Positions 36,732 to 46,319 of a stretch of DNA of 64,000 bases are shown here, in pieces; within the stretch, counting starts at the first letter, position 1; each line of letters opens with the position of its first letter. Where the stretch lies: contig CAWUIM010000001.1 in the NCBI GenBank assembly GCA_963922595.1, positions 72,634 through 136,633 on the forward strand. Reading direction: 5' to 3'. Source of the stretch: JAJFFW01 sp963922595. Its GTDB lineage: Bacteria > Pseudomonadota > Alphaproteobacteria > Caulobacterales > Parvularculaceae. Position numbers and translations under genes: made by a program. The notes beneath the pieces are model-generated. The model saw only the letters and a program-made list of their open reading frames with translations. It had not been told where the DNA came from and did no database searches.

Positions 36732-37610
36732 ATGAAACATAAACCATTTGGATTGGTCCTCGCAGGCGGCGGCGCACGCGGAATGGCGCATGTGGGCGTT
36801 CTGAGGGCGCTCAATCATCTCGGTTACTTTCCAAGCGCGATCGCCGGCGTTTCGATGGGCGCCGTCGTCGGCGCCACATATGCGCTCAACCCGAATTGGT
36901 ATGCGGAGCTATGCGCGCTTGACGATTCTGGTTTCCCCAAAGTACCGGCGTTCAACAGCCCACATATGGTCAAGCGCATGAAAAACTTGGTCCTCGCCGG
37001 CAGGGAATTCAGCGACTTTTACTTCGGCTGGGGCGCGGGTCAGGACACAGTCGACTGGGGCCGCGAGCGGCTCGAAAGCCTGACACTTGGAAAAAACCTT
37101 AATGAAGGGCGCCTACCGGTCTTTGTCGCGGCGACCGATGTATTGACCGGCGATCGCGTGGTGATGTCAGAGGGAAACGCCGTCGACGCCCTTTACGCAA
37201 GCTCGGCGATCGCCGGCGTTTTACCGCCGCTTGAACGCGGCGACCGTCTCTTGATTGACGGCGGCTATAGCGATATTTCGCCAGTCGATGTGTTGGAGGA
37301 CGCTGGCCTCGAATGCGTCGTTTCCGTCGATCCGAGCCATGTGCGCAATAGCCGGCGACCTCAGAACGGATTAGAAGTCTATTTACGCGCCGCCGAAGTC
37401 ACTCACGACGCCTTCGCCCGGGTGCGCCACGCTGAAGCCGATTTGGTATTGAAACCCCGCTTCCACAAGCCAGTCGGCGTTCTCGAGTATTCCGAGAAGC
37501 GCCAGTGCATCGCCGCCGGCGTACGCGCCGTCCGATCATGCGCAGACGCGCTTCATGATTTGGTTGGGCCTCGCCGCTTCGGGTTCTGGCGGCGTCACGT
37601 CCGGAGTTAG
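36732..37610 (+). CDS. patatin-like phospholipase
   Basis: A 292-aa lipid acyl hydrolase. The oxyanion motif AGGGARGMAHVGVLRAL, nucleophile motif GVSMGAVVGATYAL (G-x-S-x-G) and catalytic Asp in LLIDGGYSDISPVD form the Ser-Asp dyad. No signal peptide is seen, so it is probably cytoplasmic or membrane-peripheral. The ATG at 36732 follows GAGG; a TTG at 36708 is less likely. The APC permease gene starts 7 nt after the stop. Confidence 0.9.
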   Translation: MKHKPFGLVLAGGGARGMAHVGVLRALNHLGYFPSAIAGVSMGAVVGATYALNPNWYAELCALDDSGFPKVPAFNSPHMVKRMKNLVLAGREFSDFYFGWGAGQDTVDWGRERLESLTLGKNLNEGRLPVFVAATDVLTGDRVVMSEGNAVDALYASSAIAGVLPPLERGDRLLIDGGYSDISPVDVLEDAGLECVVSVDPSHVRNSRRPQNGLEVYLRAAEVTHDAFARVRHAEADLVLKPRFHKPVGVLEYSEKRQCIAAGVRAVRSCADALHDLVGPRRFGFWRRHVRS

Positions 37611-37617
37611 ACTGTCT

Positions 37618-38844
37618 ATGCCCAGTCATCAAACGCCGCCGCATACCCGTTCCGAACTTGAACGAGAGGTCGGCCTTGGCGTGATGATCTTTTACGCCGT
37701 CGGCGTTATGATTGGCGGCGGCATCTATGTCTTGATCGGAAACGTCGCTGGTCTTGCCGGCGCCCTGACGCCGCTTATCTTCGCCGTCGCAGGATTAGCG
37801 GCGGGTCTCACCGCGGCGAGTTTTGCGGAACTTTCCGCGCGTCTTCCCGAGGCCGGCGGTTCAGCCACCTACACTCTTCATGGATTTAACTCGCAGACTT
37901 TGTCGATCATTGTCGGGTTCGCCGTTGCGTTGACAGGCCTGCTATCGGCTGGCGCGGTCCTACAGGGCGGCGTTGGATATTTGCAGGCGCTCGTCAGCGC
38001 GCCGTCAACGCTTTTGATCGTTACTGTGGGGATTGCATTAACCGCACTCGCAATTTGGGGGGCGCTTGAATCGCTATCGACGGCCGCCGTATTAGCGCTT
38101 ATCGAAATACTTGGTTTACTGATTGTTATCGCCGCCGCTTTTTTTGGGGACGGCCAGCCTACCGCCGTCGATCATTCTATTGCCGCGACGGGGCCCCCTT
38201 TTTCGTTAGGGCCCTTGATGAGCGCTGTCATCCTTGCTTTTTTCGCCTTCATTGGATTTGAAGACGTCGTGAATATGGCGGAGGAGGCGCGAAATCCTTC
38301 CCGCACGATGCCGCTGGCGCTTTTGGTCTCTTTTGTGATCGTCATCCTCATTTATGGCTGCGTTGCGGTCGCCGCGCTCCATGTCGTTACGCCAGCCGAG
38401 TTGCAGGCGAGCGAACGGCCCCTTGCACTCGTCTATGAACAGGCCACGGGAAAGCCGGCCTCATTCATTGCCCTTATCGGCGTTGCAGCAGCGCTCAACG
38501 GAGTTTTGGCGCAAATCGTCATGAGCGCGAGAATTCTCCTGAGCCTCGGCCGGCGCACGCCGGCGCTATCGTGGTTCGGCGTCACCCATCGGCGCCTTAA
38601 AACGCCAATGCGCGCGACAATCCTTACAGGAACCGTGGTTATCATCCTCGCCTTAACGATCCGCCTGGAAGGGTTGGCGTCGGCAACGTCATTCATTCTC
38701 TTGGGCGTATTCGTACTGATCAATATCGCGCTTATCAGAATCAAAAGAACATCTGTGCCGTCGCCATTCAATTTACCGATATGGATTCCGTATGCCGGCG
38801 CCATCGTAAGCGCTATTATTCTTGTTGGCGCCTTGATTAGCTGA
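37618..38844 (+). CDS. APC-family amino acid permease
   Basis: A 408-aa polytopic permease with about 12 helices. The first helix carries the APC signature FYAVGVMIGGGIYVLIGNVA, and FAFIGFEDVVNMAEEARNPS marks helix 6 and the following loop. The substrate is unknown. It starts 7 nt after the patatin stop, so it is probably in the same transcript; GGAG lies a little far upstream. Confidence 0.85.
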   Translation: MPSHQTPPHTRSELEREVGLGVMIFYAVGVMIGGGIYVLIGNVAGLAGALTPLIFAVAGLAAGLTAASFAELSARLPEAGGSATYTLHGFNSQTLSIIVGFAVALTGLLSAGAVLQGGVGYLQALVSAPSTLLIVTVGIALTALAIWGALESLSTAAVLALIEILGLLIVIAAAFFGDGQPTAVDHSIAATGPPFSLGPLMSAVILAFFAFIGFEDVVNMAEEARNPSRTMPLALLVSFVIVILIYGCVAVAALHVVTPAELQASERPLALVYEQATGKPASFIALIGVAAALNGVLAQIVMSARILLSLGRRTPALSWFGVTHRRLKTPMRATILTGTVVIILALTIRLEGLASATSFILLGVFVLINIALIRIKRTSVPSPFNLPIWIPYAGAIVSAIILVGALIS

Positions 38845-38965
38845 CGCAGTCATTCGGCTCATCGCGATTTCAGGAAAACTTTCGAGTCACGCTTCGCCTT
38901 GATCGACCGCGGACCACCGCAGAAAAAGTGACGGCGCCGCAAGCCAAGCACGGCGCTCAGTCAGG

Positions 38966-40762
38966 CTAGTCGCCCGTCCGAATATCGGCGCGTTTCTCAG
39001 ACCCCAGTGACGCCGCCTCCAGATCAAAAAAAGCAGAATTCGCACAGTCGATGTCCAGATCCCGCATCGCGTGGTACTGATCAAGATATACATTTCCCGT
39101 CAGTGCTTCCAAAAAATGGGTCCGCGCCAAACGATCCGTAACTGGGCCTTTTACTTCCGATAAGTGCATCTTCACGCCTGCTTCTTTCAGGCGCTCGTTG
39201 ATTGCTTCCAGACTTTCCAATCCGCTGGCGTCAATCCAGTTCACTGCCGGACACATTAGAATTAGATGTTCAAGGCCGTCGTGTTCGCTCAATAGTCGGT
39301 AGACGGTTTCTTCAAGAAAACGGGCGTTTGCGAAGTAAAGGCTTTCATCCACACGCAATGTGAGGATTTTTTCCGAGGTAATGACCTTGTGACGCTTTAT
39401 GTTGCGAAAGTGCTCCGTTCCGGGAACTTGACCAACAACCGCAAAATGCGGGCGACTGGTGTTGTACAAGTGCAGAAAAATCGACAGGGCGACACCAGTG
39501 CTGACGCCAAGCTCGACGCCAGCCAAAAGGGTGATCAATATTGTCGCGGCCATAGCAGCGAAATCGCTCTTTGAGTAGCGCCAGATTTGTATGATCCGGC
39601 CGAGATCGACCAATGAAAGCACTGCGACGATAATAGTTGCAGCGAGCACGGCTTGCGGCAGAAAATAAAGATATGGCGTCAAGAAGAGGGCGGCGAATGC
39701 GATCCCCAAAGCACAAAAAGCGCCGGCGGCGGGGGTTTGAGCGCCAGCGTCGAAGTTGACAGCGGAGCGGGCGAAACCGCCGGTGACGGGATATCCGCCT
39801 GAGACACCCGCGGCGATGTTCGCCGCGCCAAGCCCAATTAACTCCTGGTCTGGATCGATCCGTTGGCGGCGCTTGGCCGCCAGCGTTTGCGCGACCGACA
39901 CGGATTCTACAAAGCCGATGACGCTGATCAGGGCCGCCGACCCTAACAGCGCGCGCCACAACTCCGCATCGAAACTTGGTGTGCGGAAAGTCGGTAATCC
40001 GGCTGGAATGTCGCCGACGATCCGGACGCCCTGCGTATTTAATCCCAATCGCCAAACGACCATAATGCTGGCGATCACCACGAGCACCGGACCCGCGCGC
40101 GCAAGTAGCGCAGCGATGTTTGGAGGCAGGCCAAGCTTCAATAACGAAGGCGCAAGTCCGGAGCGTATCCAAAACAAGATCACGAGTGCGGATACACCAA
40201 TCATCATGGTAGGAACGTTCGCTGCTCCGGCAGCATCAATTAACGACGGCGCCAGTTGCGTAAGTGTGTGCCCGTGGACGTCGACGCCCAGAATATGCTT
40301 CAGTTGACTGGTGGCGATGACCAAGCCGGACGCCGTAATAAATCCAGATATGACCGGATGGCTTAGAAAGTTTGCGAGAAATCCCAACCTCAACACGCCC
40401 ATAATCAACAGGATCAATCCGGATAAAAAGGCGAGGATGAGTGCTGCGGCGATATAGTCTGCGCTACCCTGCGCCGCGATTTTGCCGGCGGCGGCGGCGG
40501 TCATTAATGAGACCACGGCAACGGGTCCGACAGCAAGCGTCCTGCTTGTCCCGAAAGCCGCATAAGCGATCAACGGTGCGATCGAGGCGTACAACCCCAT
40601 TTGAGGTGGCAAACCTGCAAGCAACGCATAAGCGAGCGATTGCGGGATCAACATTATTGTGACGATTGACGCCGCGATCAAATCGTTCGCCAGCATCTGA
40701 CTGTTATAGCCTCGCCCCCAATTAAAGAACGGTAAGACTTTACTTAGCTTGAATCTAGTCAC
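38966..40762 (-). CDS. SulP-family anion transporter with STAS domain
   Basis: A 598-aa transporter. The membrane part starts with the SulP pattern LIAASIVTIMLIPQSLAYAL, then AGLPPQMGLYASI and GTSRTLAVGPVAVVSLMTAA; a C-terminal STAS domain follows from about residue 450 (LRVDESLYFANARFLEETVY, then NWIDASGLESLEAINERLKE). It is last in a probable ETHE1-SQR-SulP operon (gap 12 nt), which suggests export of sulfite, sulfate or thiosulfate made by sulfide oxidation. Confidence 0.9.
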   Translation of the reverse strand: MTRFKLSKVLPFFNWGRGYNSQMLANDLIAASIVTIMLIPQSLAYALLAGLPPQMGLYASIAPLIAYAAFGTSRTLAVGPVAVVSLMTAAAAGKIAAQGSADYIAAALILAFLSGLILLIMGVLRLGFLANFLSHPVISGFITASGLVIATSQLKHILGVDVHGHTLTQLAPSLIDAAGAANVPTMMIGVSALVILFWIRSGLAPSLLKLGLPPNIAALLARAGPVLVVIASIMVVWRLGLNTQGVRIVGDIPAGLPTFRTPSFDAELWRALLGSAALISVIGFVESVSVAQTLAAKRRQRIDPDQELIGLGAANIAAGVSGGYPVTGGFARSAVNFDAGAQTPAAGAFCALGIAFAALFLTPYLYFLPQAVLAATIIVAVLSLVDLGRIIQIWRYSKSDFAAMAATILITLLAGVELGVSTGVALSIFLHLYNTSRPHFAVVGQVPGTEHFRNIKRHKVITSEKILTLRVDESLYFANARFLEETVYRLLSEHDGLEHLILMCPAVNWIDASGLESLEAINERLKEAGVKMHLSEVKGPVTDRLARTHFLEALTGNVYLDQYHAMRDLDIDCANSAFFDLEAASLGSEKRADIRTGD

Positions 40763-40774
40763 CAGGCGCGTCGC

Positions 40775-42511
40775 TTATGCGGCTTTGGAAGCATCGGTCC
40801 CGTCTTCCAACGCTTGCGCCGCTTCATGTTCAGCAAGCTCGTGAGGAATGATCCGTGGCGCGGCGAACCAGTCGCGCCCTTTTAGCATCAGATCAAAATA
40901 AAGCGTCGGCATTAGTGTCGCCTTTGCAAACCACGCTTTCCAAGTGGGCTCGACGCCATTTAAAAACCACTTTGGAAAAGTCGGTTCGAGTTTACCGCCA
41001 TAGGCGAACTCGGCAAGAATAACACGTCCGCGCTCAACCGTTAGAGGACATGAGCCATATCCGCTGTAGACGGCGATCGGCGCCGCGCCATCCAAAACTC
41101 TTAAGATATTCACCGCGGCCACGGGTGCTTGTTTACGGACAGCGGCCGCGGTTTTGGCGTTCGGGGTCGCGCTTGCGTCGCCGACGGAAAATACATTGCC
41201 GAATTTTTTGTGTTGCAGCGTTTCGGCGTTCACATCGACCCAGCCCGCGTCATCAGCAAGCGGACTTTGCGCGACAAATTCTGGCGCCGACTGGGGCGGA
41301 CACACGTGGAGTAAGTTAAACCCGCGCGTCACACGCTCGACCTTACCGTCCGCGCCGGACACTTCAAAGATCGCCTTCTGGGCAGGACCATCGACCTCGA
41401 CAAGATTTTCATTGTAGTGAAGATCAACGCCATAACGCTTTACATAATTCATCAATGCGGGGACATATTCTTGAACGCCAAACAAAACGCCGCCGGCGTT
41501 GTGAAACGATACTTCGATGTTCTTTAAATTGCCTGCGCGCTCCCAGGCGCTGCAGGAAAGGTACATCGCTTTTTGCGGCGCTCCGGCGCATTTGATCGGC
41601 ATCGGCGGTTGTGTAAATAACGCTTTTCCACCTCTTAAGTTTTGCACCAACTCCCAGGTATATGACGCCATATCGAAGAGGTAATTCGACGTCACGCCAT
41701 TCTTGCCGAGGGTTTCACGTAAACCCATCACCTTGTCCCAATCGAGCTTTAACCCGGGCGCAACAACGAGCGTCTTGTAAGCGATGGCCTCGCCATCTTC
41801 CAGAATGACTTGATTTTGTTGCGGTTCGAACTGCGCGCAGGCGGCGCAAATCCAGGTGACCGACTTCGGCATCACAGCCGCCATGGGTCGTTCAGTATTC
41901 TCGCGCTCGAAAATGCCGGCGCCCACTAGTGTCCAACCTGGCTGATAATAATGTTCGCGACGCGGTTCGATAATTGCGATATCGAGACCCCTCCGGCGTT
42001 TAAGCAGGCTCGCGGCGGTCGCAATGCCGGCGGCTCCTCCTCCAACGATAACCACGTCGTGAGCTCTATAGCGGCTCTTCTCTTTTTCAAACCTGGATTT
42101 GGATTCAAGCCGTGGTCGTAGTCCATTGAGATCGTAACCGGCCGTGCGCGTGGCCTCTAATACAGCGTCCACAGATAAATGATCTGCTTGTGAAAGGGCC
42201 CATAATGACGCCGAGCGTGCGCCTGAGCGGCAATAGGCGAGCACAGGCGCGGGTATCTCGAGCAGCGCATTTTTGAAGTCAAGGATATCGTCATCAGTAA
42301 TTTTGCCCGGAACAATTGGAATATAACGCACCGCCAGCCCTTGTGCATGAGCGGCTTTCATTATGGCCTCATGGTCCGGCTGATCGCCGCTCTCGCCGTC
42401 CGGACGGTTGATGATGATCGCTTTGATCCCTTGCACCGCCGCGACAGGAATATCCGCCACAGTTAGTTGCGGCGAGACCGCGTAATCCGGGCTGATTATT
42501 TTGACGTCCAT
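40775..42511 (-). CDS. DUF442 sulfurtransferase-like / sulfide:quinone oxidoreductase fusion
   Basis: A 578-aa fusion. Residues 1-110 are a DUF442 (Blh N-terminal, TIGR01244) domain with the Cys-loop VLAYCRSGARSASLW. From about residue 135 a type II SQR-like flavoprotein starts with the FAD motif HDVVIVGGGAAGIATAASLL, then YYQPGWTLVGAG, a pair of cysteines in PIKCAGAPQKAMYLSCSAWE and the second FAD motif GNVFSVGDASATPNAKTAAA. It would oxidise sulfide and pass electrons to quinone, with persulfide handled by the DUF442 domain. The start at 42511 is set by AGGAG at 7-nt spacing. Confidence 0.88.
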   Translation of the reverse strand: MDVKIISPDYAVSPQLTVADIPVAAVQGIKAIIINRPDGESGDQPDHEAIMKAAHAQGLAVRYIPIVPGKITDDDILDFKNALLEIPAPVLAYCRSGARSASLWALSQADHLSVDAVLEATRTAGYDLNGLRPRLESKSRFEKEKSRYRAHDVVIVGGGAAGIATAASLLKRRRGLDIAIIEPRREHYYQPGWTLVGAGIFERENTERPMAAVMPKSVTWICAACAQFEPQQNQVILEDGEAIAYKTLVVAPGLKLDWDKVMGLRETLGKNGVTSNYLFDMASYTWELVQNLRGGKALFTQPPMPIKCAGAPQKAMYLSCSAWERAGNLKNIEVSFHNAGGVLFGVQEYVPALMNYVKRYGVDLHYNENLVEVDGPAQKAIFEVSGADGKVERVTRGFNLLHVCPPQSAPEFVAQSPLADDAGWVDVNAETLQHKKFGNVFSVGDASATPNAKTAAAVRKQAPVAAVNILRVLDGAAPIAVYSGYGSCPLTVERGRVILAEFAYGGKLEPTFPKWFLNGVEPTWKAWFAKATLMPTLYFDLMLKGRDWFAAPRIIPHELAEHEAAQALEDGTDASKAA

Positions 42512-42525
42512 CGCCGCACTCCTGT

Positions 42526-43389
42526 TCAAAGGACGTTAACGGGTATTTTAAGATAGATCCGACCGTTATCCTCCACAGGCGGCATTTCGCCCCCACGCAT
42601 ATTCACCTGGACTGACGGAAGAATAAGTCTGGGCATTGCGAGCGTCTTGTCGCGCGCTTCTCGCATGGCGACGAAATCGTCCTCCATCACGCCGGCATGC
42701 ACATGAATATTTTCTTCGCGTTCTTCAGAAACAGTTGTCTCCCACCGGAATTCATCTCTGCCAGGGGCCTTATAATCATGGCACATGAATAGTCGCGTCT
42801 GCGCGGGCAGTTTGAATATCTTCTGGATAGATCGATAAAGCGTTCTGGCGTCGCCTTTTGGAAAGTCACATCGCGCTGTTCCATAATCCGGCATAAAGAG
42901 CGTGTCGCCGACAAAGGCCGCGTCGCCGATCACGTAGGTCATACAGGCTGGCGTATGACCAGGCGTATGTATCGTATAGGCATCAATATCGCCGACGCGA
43001 AACGTCTCGCCGTCATCAAATAAATGATCGAACTGACTACCGTCGCGTTGAAAAGTATTTTCAGCGTTGAAAACTTCGCCGAACACTTTCTGAACCGCTG
43101 TGATATTTGCGCCTATGGCGGTGCGGCCCCCTAGTTTTTCCCTTATGTACGGCGCGGCCGACAAATGATCGGCGTGAACGTGCGTTTCAAGTATCCAATC
43201 AAGTTCGAGGTTTTCAGATTGGATATGAGCGATTATCTTGTCAGCCGATGCGGTGTCGGTGCGGCCGGAGGCCGGATCATAGTCAAGCACGCAATCGATG
43301 ATGGCGCACTTTTTTATACCAGCGTCAGTCACGACATAACTGACCGTGAATGTGGCTTCATCAAAGAAGGCTTCTACCTGAGGGGTCAT
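42526..43389 (-). CDS. ETHE1/Blh-like persulfide dioxygenase (MBL fold)
   Basis: A 287-aa iron-dependent persulfide dioxygenase of the ETHE1/Blh branch. Metal motifs include LETHVHADHLSAAPYIREKL, IHTPGHTPACMTYV and VGDTLFMPDYGTARCDFPKG. It would oxidise glutathione persulfide to sulfite and follows the usual order ETHE1-SQR. The start is uncertain: 43389 (after GGAAAG), 43404 or 43449; the first fits the family N-terminus PQVEAFFDEATFTVSYVV best. The SQR fusion starts 14 nt downstream. Confidence 0.87.
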   Translation of the reverse strand: MTPQVEAFFDEATFTVSYVVTDAGIKKCAIIDCVLDYDPASGRTDTASADKIIAHIQSENLELDWILETHVHADHLSAAPYIREKLGGRTAIGANITAVQKVFGEVFNAENTFQRDGSQFDHLFDDGETFRVGDIDAYTIHTPGHTPACMTYVIGDAAFVGDTLFMPDYGTARCDFPKGDARTLYRSIQKIFKLPAQTRLFMCHDYKAPGRDEFRWETTVSEEREENIHVHAGVMEDDFVAMREARDKTLAMPRLILPSVQVNMRGGEMPPVEDNGRIYLKIPVNVL

Positions 43390-43448
43390 CACACTGCTTT
43401 CCATTGTCCGCATGTTCGCAAAAAATCGCTCAAACGACGATGTCGTCA

Positions 43449-43462
43449 TTGATCCAGGTCAG
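43449..43462. promoter_or_regulatory. near-match FNR-type box upstream of the sulfide-oxidation operon
   Basis: TTGATCCAGGTCAG has one mismatch to TTGA-N6-TCAA (final base). It lies 60 nt ahead of the preferred ETHE1-like start, which is also an argument against the upstream 43449 start. Confidence 0.4.
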
Positions 43463-43635
43463 TCGGAGACACCAAAGCGGATGCGCTGTCAGGACTTGCG
43501 TCATTAAAATCCGGCAACCTCTTCCGATGAAAACCTTTGATGACAGTTGCGTGTACATTCTCTCGCAGCCAGCGCAGCGCACTCGTTTTTGCTAACGCTG
43601 ATCATTCCCATTCGAAAAAAACCTTCAGGTCCCCC

Positions 43636-45120
43636 TCAATTTTGGCAGGCCGCGCTAACAGCGGCGGCGGTTTGCTGCGCTCTGCGCTCTTCTTCACCAA
43701 TAACGGCGAATGCAATCTGACCAGTCTCTGGCGGCGATAAAAATAACACGCCAGACGTCTGACCGTTAGAAAGGTCAATGTTGGTCACGCCGGCAGTCCG
43801 AATAATCTCGTCGATACTTTTTCTCGGCGCCGGTTCATGCATCCTCTGTACAATGAAAAGACCTTCGTCATACGCGTTTGGATTAATTCTCTGTGCGATC
43901 GTCAATGGAATCGACACGCCGCCCCACCGCGCGTTCGCCTCAATCCAATGAATAATGTGAGCGCCGCCATCTGACTGGAGCAAAACTGAATCGAGGCTAA
44001 GACGTCCGAAGTAACCCATGTGCTGAAGCGTCAAACCGAGCAACAACGCTTCTCGTGCAAACTTGTTGGCGATCGACGCCGGCAATTGGGTTGGAGCGCC
44101 GCCGACAAAGCCGCCGCGCGCGCCGCTCACATGTTGTGAAAATACGCCTTCGAGAATCGGTGCGCCCTCTTTCGGCAAAGGCACCCACATTTGAGCGGAA
44201 GGGCTCGATAAAACTTCCCGGTCCCAAACACTAACAAGGAGCGGAAAGTCGTTCCGCCATCCGCTTAATTGAAGCTGGTCTCTCAAAGTCTCACGCAGCG
44301 CGCGAAGCGACCTGTTATCACTTCCAGATATCTCAAATACGATATTTCCAAGTGAGCCAGCACTCGACGGCGTCTTAACAACGATTTTTTCTGAACGCCG
44401 CGAGAGCATTCGAATTCTCACGGCGGCGCCGGTCAGATTATAGGCCGAATAAGTCTGCGGCAGATGCGTTCGGCCCAAGAGCTGCGAGACGAGCTCGGCA
44501 AACCAAAGCTTGTTGTTCGCAAGGCGGCAGATTTTCGGCGGCGGTCCAACGATGCGCACGCGCACGCTTGACCTGCGCGCAATTTCCCTGGCGAGAAGCC
44601 ATACGTCGCCCGACGATTGAAATGGTGAAAGGTTTATCGATCCGGCGAGCTTCGCCCGACCGACGAGTTCGCCCAGAATCTTCGCATCAGCAAGACATCT
44701 TTTCGCCAAAGGGAGCGATTTCGCGGTATTGTTATTCTTCAATCCGGATACCGCCAGAATGTCTGGCCGGCCGAGGCCTGCTCGGTCGCTCATATAGGTT
44801 TCGAAAGAACGATCGCGGGGCGCGCTTACAAGATAAATATCCCCGTCCGCCGCCAGCCCCAGCGAACGATATTCGAACCGTTTTGAGGCGGCTTCGGTAA
44901 CAAGATCGATGACCCGATGGTCTTCAAGAAAAATAGTCGGCGCCTGCGCCCATCCCGGCGATACATTTTCGCGCAAAAACCATTTCGGCGTTAACCCCGG
45001 CGTCGCCGCCCGGTAATGCGCTGCGAGATCTCGCGCACGCGCCACACCTTCCTCGTTGAGCAAAGGTTGGGCGGTTGTCCTGATGCGCCAAGGCGCATTC
45101 GCCGAAACTGAATTTCGCAT
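43636..45120 (-). CDS. pre-ATP-grasp / ATP-grasp-like protein of unknown function
   Basis: A 494-aa protein without signal or membrane segments. The N-terminal 200 residues look like a pre-ATP-grasp (Rossmann) domain. The C-terminal half looks ATP-grasp-like: KIVVKTPSSAGSLGNIVFEI (Lys for ATP), a VSVWDREVLSSPSAQ strand and the metal-binding Glu-x-Asn in HIIHWIEANARWGGVSIPLT. Such proteins ligate a carboxylate to an amine or similar, but the substrate is unknown. It follows the hemerythrin gene by 39 nt on the same strand. Confidence 0.65.
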   Translation of the reverse strand: MRNSVSANAPWRIRTTAQPLLNEEGVARARDLAAHYRAATPGLTPKWFLRENVSPGWAQAPTIFLEDHRVIDLVTEAASKRFEYRSLGLAADGDIYLVSAPRDRSFETYMSDRAGLGRPDILAVSGLKNNNTAKSLPLAKRCLADAKILGELVGRAKLAGSINLSPFQSSGDVWLLAREIARRSSVRVRIVGPPPKICRLANNKLWFAELVSQLLGRTHLPQTYSAYNLTGAAVRIRMLSRRSEKIVVKTPSSAGSLGNIVFEISGSDNRSLRALRETLRDQLQLSGWRNDFPLLVSVWDREVLSSPSAQMWVPLPKEGAPILEGVFSQHVSGARGGFVGGAPTQLPASIANKFAREALLLGLTLQHMGYFGRLSLDSVLLQSDGGAHIIHWIEANARWGGVSIPLTIAQRINPNAYDEGLFIVQRMHEPAPRKSIDEIIRTAGVTNIDLSNGQTSGVLFLSPPETGQIAFAVIGEEERRAQQTAAAVSAACQN

Positions 45121-45159
45121 GCTCGTTCTAATGAAGGCGGAAGTAGGAGAAAAAAGTAC

Positions 45160-45669
45160 TTATAATCCCGGTGTCGGCGTTTGCGTTCTGAGGTCGGTCC
45201 ATTGCGGGGCTTGTCGCCGCCAACCTTCAAGGCGCGCCAACAACTCACGTTGCTCCGCCGTCGATAATCCGCCCATCGCGCCAAAGAGCTCACCGCAATC
45301 GGCCACATGAGCCTCCATTTTTTCAATCGACGCCATGAGAGCTCCCCTTCTCTCCTCCGTTATTGGTTCGCCGTCATCAATGTTCAGCACGGAAGCAAGC
45401 AATTCGTAACCGTCATCGTGGGCTTCATAGAGCGCGGTCACTTCGTCAGCTGACAGGAACGGGTCCAGAGCTGGGTAAAAATCCTTCTCCTCAAAAGCAA
45501 TATGTGGCCCGCACTTATTATTAATTCGTTCAGCGATAGTCTTCGCAAGAGAAGCGTTTTTCCCATCGATCGCTAGGCGCAAGTCGTAGAGACCTCGGCC
45601 AAGCGTTGCGTGGTCATCGCGGAAGGCTTGAAAAAGCGCTTCTTTGATTTTTTGTTCTTCTTTGGTCAT
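45160..45669 (-). CDS. hemerythrin domain-containing protein
   Basis: A 169-aa cytoplasmic HHE-type protein likely to bind a di-iron centre and sense or store O2 or NO. Candidate ligands are in DDHATLGRGLYDLR, CGPHIAFEEKDFYPALDPF, YEAHDDGYELL and MEAHVADCGELF. It is the first gene of a unit with the ATP-grasp-like gene and is divergent from the cytochrome gene across a gap with an FNR-type site. Confidence 0.88.
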   Translation of the reverse strand: MTKEEQKIKEALFQAFRDDHATLGRGLYDLRLAIDGKNASLAKTIAERINNKCGPHIAFEEKDFYPALDPFLSADEVTALYEAHDDGYELLASVLNIDDGEPITEERRGALMASIEKMEAHVADCGELFGAMGGLSTAEQRELLARLEGWRRQAPQWTDLRTQTPTPGL

Positions 45670-45707
45670 TGCGCTTCAAAACATGCTGACTATCGACCTT
45701 TCTTTTC

Positions 45708-45721
45708 ATGATCTCGATCAA
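45708..45721. promoter_or_regulatory. FNR-type box between hemerythrin and cytochrome genes
   Basis: ATGATCTCGATCAA differs from TTGA-N6-TCAA only at the first base. It lies in the divergent gap, 39 nt ahead of the hemerythrin start and about 130 nt ahead of the cytochrome start. Confidence 0.5.
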
Positions 45722-45853
45722 ATTGCGCCCAGCCTGTCAGCCGAAACCGCGCCGAACCTTTGATCTGGGTCATACCAATCGCGGCCCTGCTTCTCCGATA
45801 CTTGTCCCACGGACGTAGGCGTTCAGTACAAGATCGGGAGGCCGTTTGCAGCA

Positions 45854-46303
45854 ATGAAACAAAAAACACCAATAGTCGCGCTCATTCTGTTGGGCGCCGC
45901 ATGCGATATGAGCCCGAAATCCGGCTTCGGCTTCTCCCTGCCCGAAGGCGATCCGGATGCAGGCGAAACGGTGTTCGTGGCGCAAGGATGTTTAAGCTGC
46001 CACAGCGTCGCCGGATTGGAGGCCGAACGCGAAGCCATAGAACCCGAATTGAATATTTCGATCGGGGGTGAGACGACGCGGATCGCCACATATGGCGAGC
46101 TTGTCACGTCCGTGATCAATCCATCTCATCGTCTTGCAAAGGGGTATGATACAGAATTAATCGCCGTCGACGGCGTCTCGAAAATGAAGAATTACAACGA
46201 CGTCTTGACGGTGGCTGAACTGACGGATCTCGTTTCTTTCTTACAGTCCAAATACAAGCTGAAAGACTACCCTGAGACGAGGTATCCACCGTACGTACAC
46301 TAG
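45854..46303 (+). CDS. lipoprotein c-type cytochrome (monohaem)
   Basis: A 149-aa periplasmic or membrane-anchored cytochrome c. The N-terminal signal has a lipobox-like LGAAC. The haem site is CLSCH (residues about 46-50), and a Met in SKMKNYNDVLT is a possible sixth ligand. The C-terminal helix (VAELTDLVSFLQSKYKL) is typical. It may accept electrons in sulfur or respiratory metabolism; the exact partner is unknown. Confidence 0.87.
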   Translation: MKQKTPIVALILLGAACDMSPKSGFGFSLPEGDPDAGETVFVAQGCLSCHSVAGLEAEREAIEPELNISIGGETTRIATYGELVTSVINPSHRLAKGYDTELIAVDGVSKMKNYNDVLTVAELTDLVSFLQSKYKLKDYPETRYPPYVH

Positions 46304-46319
46304 CGCGCGGCGTGTTTAG

